This document shows, one piece after another, positions 26,211 to 34,610 of a stretch of 56,565 nucleotides of DNA. The stretch's first letter is position 1, and each line of letters begins with the position of its first letter. Source of the stretch: Anaerobiospirillum succiniciproducens DSM 6400 (GTDB taxonomy: Bacteria > Pseudomonadota > Gammaproteobacteria > Enterobacterales > Succinivibrionaceae); the NCBI RefSeq assembly GCF_000482845.1, contig NZ_AXWV01000024.1:1-56565 (forward strand), in the 5' to 3' direction. The notes under the pieces are model-generated. The model saw only the letters and a list, made by a program, of their open reading frames with translations. It searched no databases and was not told the origin of the DNA. A program made the position numbers and the translations under genes.

Positions 26211-27548
26211 ATGGAATGCCTTAATCAAAAAGTTAGCTCCTCACGAGCAACTAAAGCACCTTTGTACCTGCTTTTGGGTATATCTGCAGGCGTCAGTGTG
26301 CTCTCCATGCTCAGCTCCTTAGGCCAATCTGAGCGTAGTCAAACTATGGAAGATGAAGAGGATGCGATAACAACTGCCCATAGCTCAGCAATCTTAACTG
26401 AGCTTAAGTCATCCTCAGAAAAAGAGCATATCGCTTTAACCTCAACTGATGACTTCTTAAGCGACTTAGTTAACTACACCGGACTTTATGAAGGCGCAAG
26501 CTTTAATGAGCATAAAGCTGAGGAGCTACTGCCACAACCTCAAGAGAAAGTTGCACGGGTACAAATTGAGAGCCAAGCACCAGCGGTAGTAGTTGAGAGT
26601 GCCCACGATAAAGCTGTCAAAGCACTGCAAGAGCGCCGTGCCTCAGCACTACTTAAGGCCTTGTCCTCATCTGTAGCAGTTGAGTCTGTCATGCAAGACA
26701 AGACCAATCTAGCTGCCTCTACAAAACTTGTCTCTGGCCATGGCTACGAAGCAGCACGTGATGGTCATGCAGTTGGGGTTAATGCTCAGCAATATCTAAA
26801 CAATGCCTCAGCACGATTAAATGCCATTAACTCAGCTTCCTTATCTAGCGACAGTGGCGTTTATACATCAGGTGCAAGCTCTTTAGGCACTGCTTTAGAT
26901 GGCAGAACTATGGATGCATATAACTCGCTTGCTTATGCTGGTTCACACTTTGATACCACCATGCAAAAAGCAGCCTCTGCCTTTACTTTAATGCAAGGAT
27001 CAGTAGTTCCATGCGTACTTTTAACTGGCGTTAACTCTGATGTTCCGGGTATGGTACAAGCCCAGGTAATATCAGATGTTTATGACTCTACTAGCGGCGA
27101 GCATGTACTCATTCCTAAAGGCTCCAAGCTTTTAGGCCAATATGCCTCAGGTCCAATGCGTGGCCAAAAGCGCATGATGTTTGGCTTTAATCGCCTTATC
27201 TTCCCAAACGGTCGCTCTATGCAATTAGGATCAATGCCTGCAAGTTCACGAGATGGTTATGCCGGCATTGGCGCTAATGTAGACAATCGCTTCTTTGAAA
27301 TTCTTGGCAATGCCATTTTATTAGGCGGTGTCACTGCCGGCATTGCTCTGAGCGTTGATGATAACGATCGTGACGCTAATGGCGATCTCACTCTCAACGG
27401 AGCTCTTTCCCAAGGCCTTGGCCAATCTGTGGGTCGTGTTATCACGCAGATTATCGAGCGCAATATGAATATCGCGCCGACACTCACTATCAAACCAGGC
27501 TATGAGTTCAATATCACGCTCATGCAAGATATCAACTTTGCAAACTAA
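26211..27548 (+). CDS. trbI: TrbI/VirB10-like T4SS core protein
   Basis: 445 residues, close to TrbI. A TM helix at about 18-38 (LYLLLGISAGVSVLSML) is followed by a long variable periplasmic linker. The VirB10 C-terminal domain is at about 265-445: SVVPCVLLTGVNSDVPGMV, HVLIPKGSKLLGQY, FNRLIFPNGRSMQLGSM, GNAILLGGVTAGIAL (the antenna-like hydrophobic helix) and TLTIKPGYEFNITLMQDI. VirB10/TrbI spans both membranes and links ATP use to the outer-membrane channel, although no ATPase gene is present in this window. ATG 26211 has a poor ribosome site. Confidence 0.9.
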   Translation: MECLNQKVSSSRATKAPLYLLLGISAGVSVLSMLSSLGQSERSQTMEDEEDAITTAHSSAILTELKSSSEKEHIALTSTDDFLSDLVNYTGLYEGASFNEHKAEELLPQPQEKVARVQIESQAPAVVVESAHDKAVKALQERRASALLKALSSSVAVESVMQDKTNLAASTKLVSGHGYEAARDGHAVGVNAQQYLNNASARLNAINSASLSSDSGVYTSGASSLGTALDGRTMDAYNSLAYAGSHFDTTMQKAASAFTLMQGSVVPCVLLTGVNSDVPGMVQAQVISDVYDSTSGEHVLIPKGSKLLGQYASGPMRGQKRMMFGFNRLIFPNGRSMQLGSMPASSRDGYAGIGANVDNRFFEILGNAILLGGVTAGIALSVDDNDRDANGDLTLNGALSQGLGQSVGRVITQIIERNMNIAPTLTIKPGYEFNITLMQDINFAN

Positions 27549-27873
27549 GTTGATTTAATCCAAAAACCTTTTGCCAAGCCCAAGCATAAGCACATAGAGC
27601 ATCACTTAAGCGAGGCTAATTCCTGACTCTTATTTAAGGTATGCCCATTGATAGCTAATGCTTGCTGCTACAAGCGCTAGCGTTTGCATGGTTGCGCGTG
27701 TACGACGTAGCTTAGTGCGACGCAGTTTAGTACGGGTAGTTTAGTGCTTCGTTGCGCTGGTGCAGCGTTCACTGTTGACCGGATTTGTTTGTGCTCTTGG
27801 CAAACTTTAAAACTTTTACATTGGAGGGCAGCACACGGGCCTCTTTAACTAGAGGCTACGCACTGATTTGCGT
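27549..27873. other. Spacer between trbI and the unknown gene
   Basis: About 325 bases. It contains loosely repeated GTAGCTTAGTGCGACGCAG-like words at 27700-27760. A hairpin GCCTCT (27839-27844)/AGAGGC (27851-27856) is related to the one before trbC. Confidence 0.5.
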
Positions 27874-29403
27874 ATGTACGATCATAGACATATTAGCTAT
27901 GTACTACCTAGTGGCGTGGATATGGGACTACTTCAAGCTGTTGCCCCAACGATCGAATGGAACAAGTTAAAGCGCAAAGTAAGCTATGAGCCAAAATTCA
28001 AAGCTAAGAGCACTATCGACAATGTACTCGTCTCTTTAAACGATGAGTCATTAGATAGCTCTTGTTATGAAGAAGGCCTTAAGCTCATTGAGCACTTTGA
28101 GTCTAATGACTGCCTCACTCTGTCACATAGCATTACCTCTGCTGCAGCTATCGTAGAGAGAGTCTTTGAGCACCTCAATGCCATTAAAGAACGCGCTATA
28201 CAAGAAGTGCTCTTTGACAGACTCCCTGACTTTGACAAGCAGAATCAAGTAAAGAGCAAAACATCTAAGTTTTCTTCTACATCAAACCATGCTCTATCTT
28301 CTGCCAAGGCCGCTGCTGCTAAGGCTGTTAGCAGCATGGATAAGCCACTTAGCGATATGAACATACCAAGTGATGCCATGGCCGTGTTTGAAGATGGCGC
28401 TCAGGTGACTAGCAATGGACTTGAAGGTATTGCTGAGGCTACTAGCAATGGACTTGAAGGTGTTGCAAAGCTTGTGCATGGCGATGAGTTTGAGCATGGC
28501 TTTGAAGAGTCACTCAATTGCAATGCCATGAGCCAGTATGCTTCAGATACTACTTTGAGGCCTATTGTGTATGCCCTGTCCAATGGCAAGTTTATCAACA
28601 TCAAAGCATCTGATGGATCGTACTTTCACTCCTTTGAAAACAAAGGCTATATAAAGCATTTGTACGACTCACAAGCTGCCTTTTCTCAAGATGAAGTACA
28701 TGACATTAGCGTAAAGGTTAAGTCGCTCTCTAGTGAGTATAGCTGTGCACTGCAAAGCAAGAAGCAGCATGGCGGTGCAGCTCTTGCCAAACAGAGCTAC
28801 CAAGATGAGGTCATGAAGATTTTCACAGAAGCTGGCTATCGTTATATGAGTATCAAACTCATTGCACAGCTCTATGAGACTCTCTGTGCTTTAGATAGTG
28901 CCCATCGTAGCTTGCATAACTATGTGCCTTTTGAACCAGTGAATAACTATGAAGTTAGCGCCATGCCGCTTGATGTTGAAGTCAGCCCCAAGATCCGTCT
29001 GTTTGTCCGTCTCCTAGGCCTTTATCGTCTGTGCTTTGATTACAGCAAGGACAATGAGTGGTGCTCCATCATGCAAGATAGCTTCACTCTCTTTAGAGAC
29101 TATACCGCCGCACAGCTGTTTAATCGCGATGCCATCAAAGATGTGCCTCATGATTTAGCCGCTATGCAAATTGAGCACGATATCAATCGCTCCAAAGAGA
29201 ACAAGCGCTTCTTTAGCAGCCCTGAGCTGTTAGATAACGATGCTTGCCTGCTGTATGACTGCCGCTTGCACCATATCACTAATGAACGAGCTATTAAGTT
29301 TGAAAATTTCTTAGCTATCGCAGCCTATATCAATGCACGGCAGCGCTTTGTTAAGCACTTACAGGCAAACTCATGCACGCAAACAGCTGCCACTACTTGT
29401 TGA
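27874..29403 (+). CDS. Unknown protein encoded between trbI and trbJ
   Basis: 509 residues from ATG 27874; a TTG at 27868 and an ATG at 27922 are alternatives, and none has a good ribosome site. I do not recognise it. No signal peptide or TM helix is evident, so it is probably cytoplasmic. Visible features: a helical N-terminal part (SHSITSAAAIVERVFEHLN), an Ala/Ser/Lys linker at about 130-160, a twice-repeated ATSNGLEGxA motif at about 175-195, and a largely helical C-terminal part. It has no Walker motifs, so it is not the missing ATPase, and no His-hydrophobe-His cluster of a relaxase. It lies inside the Trb locus in the same orientation, so a role in that system is inferred from position only. 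Confidence 0.75.
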   Translation: MYDHRHISYVLPSGVDMGLLQAVAPTIEWNKLKRKVSYEPKFKAKSTIDNVLVSLNDESLDSSCYEEGLKLIEHFESNDCLTLSHSITSAAAIVERVFEHLNAIKERAIQEVLFDRLPDFDKQNQVKSKTSKFSSTSNHALSSAKAAAAKAVSSMDKPLSDMNIPSDAMAVFEDGAQVTSNGLEGIAEATSNGLEGVAKLVHGDEFEHGFEESLNCNAMSQYASDTTLRPIVYALSNGKFINIKASDGSYFHSFENKGYIKHLYDSQAAFSQDEVHDISVKVKSLSSEYSCALQSKKQHGGAALAKQSYQDEVMKIFTEAGYRYMSIKLIAQLYETLCALDSAHRSLHNYVPFEPVNNYEVSAMPLDVEVSPKIRLFVRLLGLYRLCFDYSKDNEWCSIMQDSFTLFRDYTAAQLFNRDAIKDVPHDLAAMQIEHDINRSKENKRFFSSPELLDNDACLLYDCRLHHITNERAIKFENFLAIAAYINARQRFVKHLQANSCTQTAATTC

Positions 29404-29474
29404 TTTAAAGCTCTAGATCGGGATAAAAGCCCTTGTAACTCTATATTTTTTTAGGAGGACGGCTCCAAGGGGCG

Positions 29475-30446
29475 GTGAGCTTGACTATGCTCATGGCCCT
29501 TGTGGTCCGATTAACTATGTCTAAGCACCAAGATTCTTTATTTTTTGCCTTAAGCGTCGCTCGCAGATTGTTTAGCAACGCCATCAAGCCTATTTTCTTA
29601 AATATGCATGAGCGTAAGGCTTTACAAAGCCTTGCATCTAAAGCATCATCGCAACTCAAAAGAGGCCCATCTTATCATGCAGCATCTAGCATTAAGCTTT
29701 CTGTGGCTCTTATTTTGGGACTAAATTGTACCAATGCTCATGGAGCAATGCCGGTCTTTGATGGTGCTGTACTTGCTCAGACTATACAGGAGCAAGTGCT
29801 AGCCGTTGAGCAATGGGCTCGCGATAACATCAATCAGGCTAGGCAAATTAATGAGCTGCTCTCAGGTAATACCATTGCTAGTGATACGCAAATGCTCATG
29901 GACAAGAATTACACCATGGATAACAAATACACCTGGGAGTATATTCACAAGCTGCAGCAAGATACTATGGCCATGCTCTACGCTTCCAAAGCAATCTGGG
30001 ATGAGTTTGGCTCAGCTAATCGCTATTACACCTCATTTAGAAAAGCTCAAGCCTGGGATCAGTGCATGCAATCGGGCAATTGTACTTTCTCTCAGACCTT
30101 ACAAAATCTTGAGGATAGCTCCATCTCTCAGGCCATGCAGGCTTATAAAAATGCCGAGCAAATGAATGACAAACTCTTAGTGCAGATTGATAAGCTCCAA
30201 CGCATTGCAGATGAAACACAAAACACTAACTCACAAGCCGCCACATTAGATGGTCTGTCAAAGATTAACGGCTCAGTAGCCTCCTCCATGATTGATCTCA
30301 ATGCACAAGTAGCGCAGCTTACTAAGCTGCAAGGACATGCACTAGCTAAGCAGAGCAATCAAGTCCTGGCAGATGAGTTTTACTTTAGAGAGGTTGCCAA
30401 AAGCACTTCCAAAAAAGTAGAAACTCTCCCCACTCGCTTGCCATAG
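29475..30446 (+). CDS. trbJ: TrbJ/VirB5-like T4SS protein
   Basis: 323 residues from GTG 29475; ATG 29487 or 29517 are also possible, and AGGAGGA lies at 29453-29459. A hydrophobic export segment sits at about 73-90 (LSVALILGLNCTNAHG), again after about 70 residues of N-terminal extension. The mature part begins AMPVFDGAVLAQTIQEQV, typical of TrbJ. It is mainly helical with coiled-coil character, with a Cys pair in DQCMQSGNC (about 205-213) as seen in TrbJ-type proteins. VirB5/TrbJ is a minor pilus component. It follows the unknown gene and precedes trbL, as in P-type loci. Confidence 0.8.
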   Translation: MSLTMLMALVVRLTMSKHQDSLFFALSVARRLFSNAIKPIFLNMHERKALQSLASKASSQLKRGPSYHAASSIKLSVALILGLNCTNAHGAMPVFDGAVLAQTIQEQVLAVEQWARDNINQARQINELLSGNTIASDTQMLMDKNYTMDNKYTWEYIHKLQQDTMAMLYASKAIWDEFGSANRYYTSFRKAQAWDQCMQSGNCTFSQTLQNLEDSSISQAMQAYKNAEQMNDKLLVQIDKLQRIADETQNTNSQAATLDGLSKINGSVASSMIDLNAQVAQLTKLQGHALAKQSNQVLADEFYFREVAKSTSKKVETLPTRLP

Positions 30447-30591
30447 CCACACAGCAGTGCCCCATCAGCTCAGCTTAGCTTAGCTTAATAGCTAAGCTTA
30501 GTAGCTAAGCCTTCATCTAACCAAGAGAAGCGCACTTTGTGGCTGTTGTCTGTGATCTTGTTTTATCTACCTGCATGGGATGATGTTTTCT

Positions 30592-30655
30592 CCAGAAACT
30601 CTGGAAGGTGTTTTATCCAAAACCTATGGATGGCAATTTATCCAAAACTGTGGAA
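30592..30655 (+). repeat. Reiterated TCCAnAAC...TGGA hairpin motifs before trbL
   Basis: Three spaced short inverted repeats lie in a row: TCCAGAAACTCTGGA at 30592-30606, TCCAAAACCTATGGA from about 30614, and TCCAAAACTGTGGA from about 30639. Each is preceded or followed by GGTG/GGCA and TTTAT words. They make a repeated leader just upstream of the preferred trbL start. Confidence 0.75.
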
Positions 30656-30724
30656 GGTGCTCTATCCACAAAGTTAATGCACAAGTGCAAAATGCAAAGG
30701 TGCATGGTCAGTGAGGTTAAAGAT

Positions 30725-31693
30725 ATGGTGTTGCCACAGCAATTCGGCAATGCACAGCCTAATAAAAGCGCAATGCACACTCTTTATGTGAGCGGCGCTT
30801 ATCTTGTGCTAACTGCGCTTGTCCTTGCATTAATGAGCATTGAGTGCAAGGCAGCAAGCACTAGTCTTAGTGATGAAATCAGTCTTGCAGAAGTGCTTAA
30901 GCTCTATGAATACAAGCTTTTAGATATGCGTATGAGCATCATGAGTTTTTGTCAGACTATGATGTTCTACTTAGGCGCTATTAGCCTGGTAATCGAGGGG
31001 TCTAAGGCTATCTTAAGACATGCCGATTACTTCTACATCTTCACAGCCATGATCCGCATTATTCTAACTTTTGGTGCGATCTACTTTCTCATTTTCAATG
31101 GCTATGAATTTGCCTCGGATGTCATCAACTCATTAATTCAACTTGGTGCTGGTGATGAGCATAGAGGAAACTTAGAGGGCATGCTGCAGTTAATTGAGTC
31201 GTTCTTTACCTTAGCCGACAATTACGCCAAGCAAATGGCCGGCAAGAGCAAAGTTTATTACTACGTCTTCTTAACTGTAATGTTTGTGCTCTTAGTTGCC
31301 TTTATCTTGCGCTATGTCACTCTCTACGTCTGGTCAATGCTCTTGTGTGTAGCCGGCATGATTCTAATTCCTTTTGGCGCTCTTGCCTCTACTCGTGGTC
31401 TAGCTATTAGCTACTTTAGAGCCGTATTAGCTACAGGTATAGCCTTGATGACCCTCACCATCATCTACATCATTGGTATAGACGTGATTAGACTGCTTAC
31501 AGTCAGAATCAATAACTATATTGCATCTGGCGGAACTATCCATCTACAGGATGCTGGCTACATCGTTATGGTCATGCTTTTTGTGGTTGGCATGGGATTT
31601 AAGCTACCTAGCATGATGTCATCCTTGGTATCTGTAAGCTCCTTTAACTATTTTACGCGCTTAAGCTTGCGCCCAAATAATCAAATTGTCTAG
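30725..31693 (+). CDS. trbL: TrbL/VirB6-like polytopic T4SS membrane protein
   Basis: 322 residues from ATG 30725, chosen because GAGG lies 8 bases upstream. The frame is open to a GTG at 30608, but that segment overlaps the hairpin repeats. An N-terminal hydrophobic segment (LVLTALVLALMSIECKA) is followed by five or so TM helices, with FLILFNGYEFASDVINSLIQLG-like VirB6 features (IFNGYEFASDVINSL) after the second. VirB6/TrbL is the polytopic inner-membrane channel component. It is shorter than RP4 TrbL because the long C-terminal tail is missing. Last recognisable gene of the locus. Confidence 0.85.
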   Translation: MVLPQQFGNAQPNKSAMHTLYVSGAYLVLTALVLALMSIECKAASTSLSDEISLAEVLKLYEYKLLDMRMSIMSFCQTMMFYLGAISLVIEGSKAILRHADYFYIFTAMIRIILTFGAIYFLIFNGYEFASDVINSLIQLGAGDEHRGNLEGMLQLIESFFTLADNYAKQMAGKSKVYYYVFLTVMFVLLVAFILRYVTLYVWSMLLCVAGMILIPFGALASTRGLAISYFRAVLATGIALMTLTIIYIIGIDVIRLLTVRINNYIASGGTIHLQDAGYIVMVMLFVVGMGFKLPSMMSSLVSVSSFNYFTRLSLRPNNQIV

Positions 31694-32948
31694 CCAATCA
31701 AGCTAAACAGCAGCGCAAGTCTCAGCTGATCCACATAGCCGAGCTCAACAACAAACGCACTTAATAGCTTGCTGCCGTTTGGCAAGCTTAAAGCCTTACA
31801 ACCTATCTTTCCAGCAAGTGCTGCTCGCCTATCTCGTCCCACTTAATCAGGCGAGCAGTTCCTACCATCTTTTCCCGCCTGCAGCCATAAAATCAGCTAA
31901 TTAATGTCCCGCAATTACTACCTAACTACACAAAAGTCAGCTACTTTTAGCTCTTGATTAGCGATAACTATGCTCGTTAGGATTGCCACGATTATCGAGA
32001 TTCACTCGCTGTCAATTGCTCTTACTTCGTAAGCACAGCATCTGTCCGCTCTGTATGCATAAGAGTGCTATACATGTATCCCATTTGCCATGCTTGCTTG
32101 ATGAACTTGCCTTGATGGGCAGTTTGATCGCAAGCTTGATAGCTCTATTGCTGTATGGATGCATACTTGAGCGCTTGTTTGATGGCTGCTAACTTGATGG
32201 CAGCTTGCTTGATAGCCGCTGACTTGATGGCTCTAGCGCTTGATGGCGGCCTGCTTGGTGAGTCGGTGGCGGCGGCTTTGCAATTTATTGCAAAAGCGCT
32301 TGCTTGTATGCCATTGAGGATGGGTGATTTTCAGTTCAATCAGTCTTATTTTGACTGTAATTGAGGGCTAGTGAAAAAAGTTTTGCATCAAGCTAGACAC
32401 TATCTCAAATGAGCATATACTTTGTAATAGCTTCCCAAATTAAGCACTAAGCAATGATGCTTATCAAGGCGCTAGAGAGACTAGAGTGTCTGCAAGATTT
32501 TGAAAAATTTGCATGCTCTTAGTTGTCAGAGTAAGGCACTTGATAATGAAAAATGCTTAGATACAAAATTCTACATAACACTGTATTTATTTTGCTAAAC
32601 AGCGCTGCTCACTTAGCTTCAAATGGCTCTTAGTCTTATAGCCATCTAAGATATGATAAGTGAGCTTGAGTATCTGTAGTTAATTATCAGTCTTGCAATA
32701 GATCTGGCTAAAGGCCTTGGGCTTTTGGCACGGTCTTGTATTCTTTTAATTAATCAAGCTAGTGCTACGAAGGCTTTGAAGATAACTTAAGTTCGTGCAT
32801 TACAGCTACATGAAAAGATCACTTGGCAAGATAGCATTGATAATCACAGATAAGCACATGGAATTAATGCATTTACATGCCATTAGTCCATGGGCATAGT
32901 ACTTGGGAACTTAGGCCATCGTATTGTTTTGGACTTCTGGAGCTTTTA
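31694..32948. other. Gene-free spacer between trbL and the MFS gene
   Basis: About 1.25 kb. A 10-bp inverted repeat at 31821-31858 may end the Trb unit. From about 32100 to 32270 there is a degenerate run of CTTGATGGC-like words that creates short meaningless ORFs. The remainder is AT-rich with nothing recognisable. Confidence 0.6.
31821..31858 (+). terminator. 10-bp inverted repeat after trbL, possible terminator
   Basis: CTGCTCGCCT (31821-31830) is exactly inverted at 31849-31858 across an 18-base loop and is followed by TTCC and, later, a short T run. The stem is strong but the tail is not typical, so termination is plausible rather than certain. Confidence 0.45.
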
Positions 32949-34292
32949 GTGAACTGGAAAGTAGTTTTGGGCCTTATGACCTGCAATGTCGTGCTGATGT
33001 CTGCAAGTTATACCATGTTAATTCCGTTTTTGCCTTTGTACCTCAAAAATGAGCTCGGCGCATCCCCTGACTCGATTAATCTGTGGTCAGGTGCGATTTT
33101 CGCTGTCTCCTTTGCTGTTTGTGCGGTGATGGCTCCTATTTGGGGCAAGATGTCCGACTCTAAAGGCAAAAAGCTCATGTTGTTGCGCTCTAGCACCATG
33201 ATTGCCATTACCTATTTTGCCGGCGCTTTCGTTCAAACTCCATTTCAGCTCTTCTTAGTCCGTGCCTTCCAAGGCTTTGCAGCCGGTTTATGGCCAGCAT
33301 CTTTAGCCCTGACCTCAGCCTATACTCCAGCTAACAAAGTTGGTCTTTCTATGGGTGTGATGCAGTCAGCTAATATTTGCGGTGGTATTTTAGGCCCACT
33401 CTTTGGCGGCATCCTCGCACAGTACTTTGGTATTCGCACTTCATTCATGATTGCAGGTTGCGCCTTAGTGATTATCACATTGCTCACCTTAGTCTTAATT
33501 AAAGAACCACCTGCAACTGACAAAAATAAGAAAGCCAAGCCTACTAGCTACAAAGAATTACTGCATCGTGACGGCGTCATGGTTATCTTGATTGCGGCTG
33601 GCCTTACCAACATGGTTATCATGCTCTTGCAGCCTATTTTGACCTTGTATGTAGGAGAGTTACGCGGCTCGGATGAAAACCTCATCATGATCTCAGGCTT
33701 TGTATTCTCTTTATCTGGCTTTGCTGGAGCTATTGCAGCTCCAATTTGGGGTCGAAAAGGTCAAGCCATTGGCTTTTACCGCACTATGGTCACGGGACTT
33801 ACAGCCTCAGGATGCTTAATTGCACTGCAGTTTATTCCTAACACTTTAGTGCCTTTTGCCATGCTGCAGTTCTGTGTAGGTTTAGGCTTTTCTGGCATCT
33901 TCCCATCAGCTAACTCTATGGCCATCAATTTAACTAGCCCACTTGAGCGTGGTTCGATGTTTGGTATGCTCTTCTCTGCTCAGCAGGTGGGTGGAACCAT
34001 TGGCCCAATCATTGGCGGTGCGATTGCAACCTATTTAAACCTAGCCTCTATCTTCTTACTCTCGGGCTGTACACTTTTGTGCATTGCTCTTTTTGTTGTG
34101 CTCAAGGCTCCTGCATCCTTAAAGGCTGCGCCATCTACTTGCGCCAAAGAAACTCGCTCTCACGATGCTATTGCTGAGATTAAGGAGCAAGTGGCCTCAG
34201 AAATTGCCTCACAGCTTGAGGCCGAGCAGGCTGCCGCTAAATCAGTGCGTATGCACAACAAACATGATTACGAAGAGCGCACTATCGACTAG
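32949..34292 (+). CDS. MFS multidrug exporter, MdtG-like
   Basis: 447 residues from GTG 32949, preceded by TCTGGAG; the frame is open upstream to ATG 32877 but without a ribosome site. Twelve predicted TM helices. NWKVVLGLMTCNVV at the start, MLIPFLPLYL, NLWSGAIFAVSFAVCAVMAP, the loop 2-3 motif WGKMSDSKGKKLMLLRS and the helix 4-5 motif SANICGGILGPLFGG fit the DHA1 drug:proton antiporters, and the residues are closest to what I recall of MdtG. The C-terminal 50 residues are charged, with an EEI-type helix (AIAEIKEQVASEIASQLEAE). It probably exports a small toxic molecule. Followed by a strong terminator; a single-gene unit. Confidence 0.85.
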   Translation: MNWKVVLGLMTCNVVLMSASYTMLIPFLPLYLKNELGASPDSINLWSGAIFAVSFAVCAVMAPIWGKMSDSKGKKLMLLRSSTMIAITYFAGAFVQTPFQLFLVRAFQGFAAGLWPASLALTSAYTPANKVGLSMGVMQSANICGGILGPLFGGILAQYFGIRTSFMIAGCALVIITLLTLVLIKEPPATDKNKKAKPTSYKELLHRDGVMVILIAAGLTNMVIMLLQPILTLYVGELRGSDENLIMISGFVFSLSGFAGAIAAPIWGRKGQAIGFYRTMVTGLTASGCLIALQFIPNTLVPFAMLQFCVGLGFSGIFPSANSMAINLTSPLERGSMFGMLFSAQQVGGTIGPIIGGAIATYLNLASIFLLSGCTLLCIALFVVLKAPASLKAAPSTCAKETRSHDAIAEIKEQVASEIASQLEAEQAAAKSVRMHNKHDYEERTID

Positions 34293-34326
34293 GCCATTGC
34301 CAGCAAAAAAGTTAGTTTCATTACGC

Positions 34327-34354
34327 AAAAGGCCCAACATTGTTGGGCCTTTTT
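34327..34354 (+). terminator. Rho-independent terminator after the MFS gene
   Basis: AAAAGGCCCAACA and TGTTGGGCCTTTT are exact inverted repeats around a central T, ending in a run of T. The A and T tracts on both sides make it bidirectional in principle. Confidence 0.9.
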
Positions 34355-34392
34355 GCTATGGTCGTGCCTTATGGCACTTTGATGCGCCTATA

Positions 34393-34500
34393 TCGATTAA
34401 GCTTACTTGCTATAGCTAGTTGAATAAGCTTACTTGCTATAGCTAGTTGAATAAGCTTACTTGCTACAGCTAGTCGATTAAGCTTGCTTGCTGTAGCTAA
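34393..34500. repeat. 27-bp tandem repeat, four copies
   Basis: Units at 34393-34419, 34420-34446, 34447-34473 and 34474-34500 share TAAGCTTACTTGCTA plus AGCTAG with a few substitutions. There is no spacer between units. It sits between the MFS terminator and the end of nadE. Confidence 0.9.
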
Positions 34501-34536
34501 AGCTCATTGAGCCTTAGCTAGTTGCACGCATAAACG

Positions 34537-34610
34537 CTAGTCGAGCAAGCAAAATTTGGTGCTTTGCTCTAGTCGAGCAAGCAAGACTGGGTGCATTGCT
34601 CTAGTCGAGT
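34537..34610. repeat. 32-bp repeats that continue into the nadE stop codon
   Basis: Two 32-bp units (34537-34568, 34569-34600) begin CTAGTCGAGCAAGCAA. A third, shorter copy begins at 34601 as CTAGTCGAGTAAG, which is the nadE stop codon and its last codons read from the plus strand. The array therefore looks copied from the 3' end of the gene. Confidence 0.85.

Noticed and set aside
27785..27970. 61-residue frame with a TM-like segment before the unknown Trb-locus gene
   Set aside because: TTG start, no ribosome site, and it overlaps the start of the larger gene; the hydrophobic stretch alone is not enough.
32155..32364. 69-residue Ala/Leu-rich frame before the MFS gene
   Set aside because: Produced by the degenerate CTTGATGGC repeats; no ribosome site.
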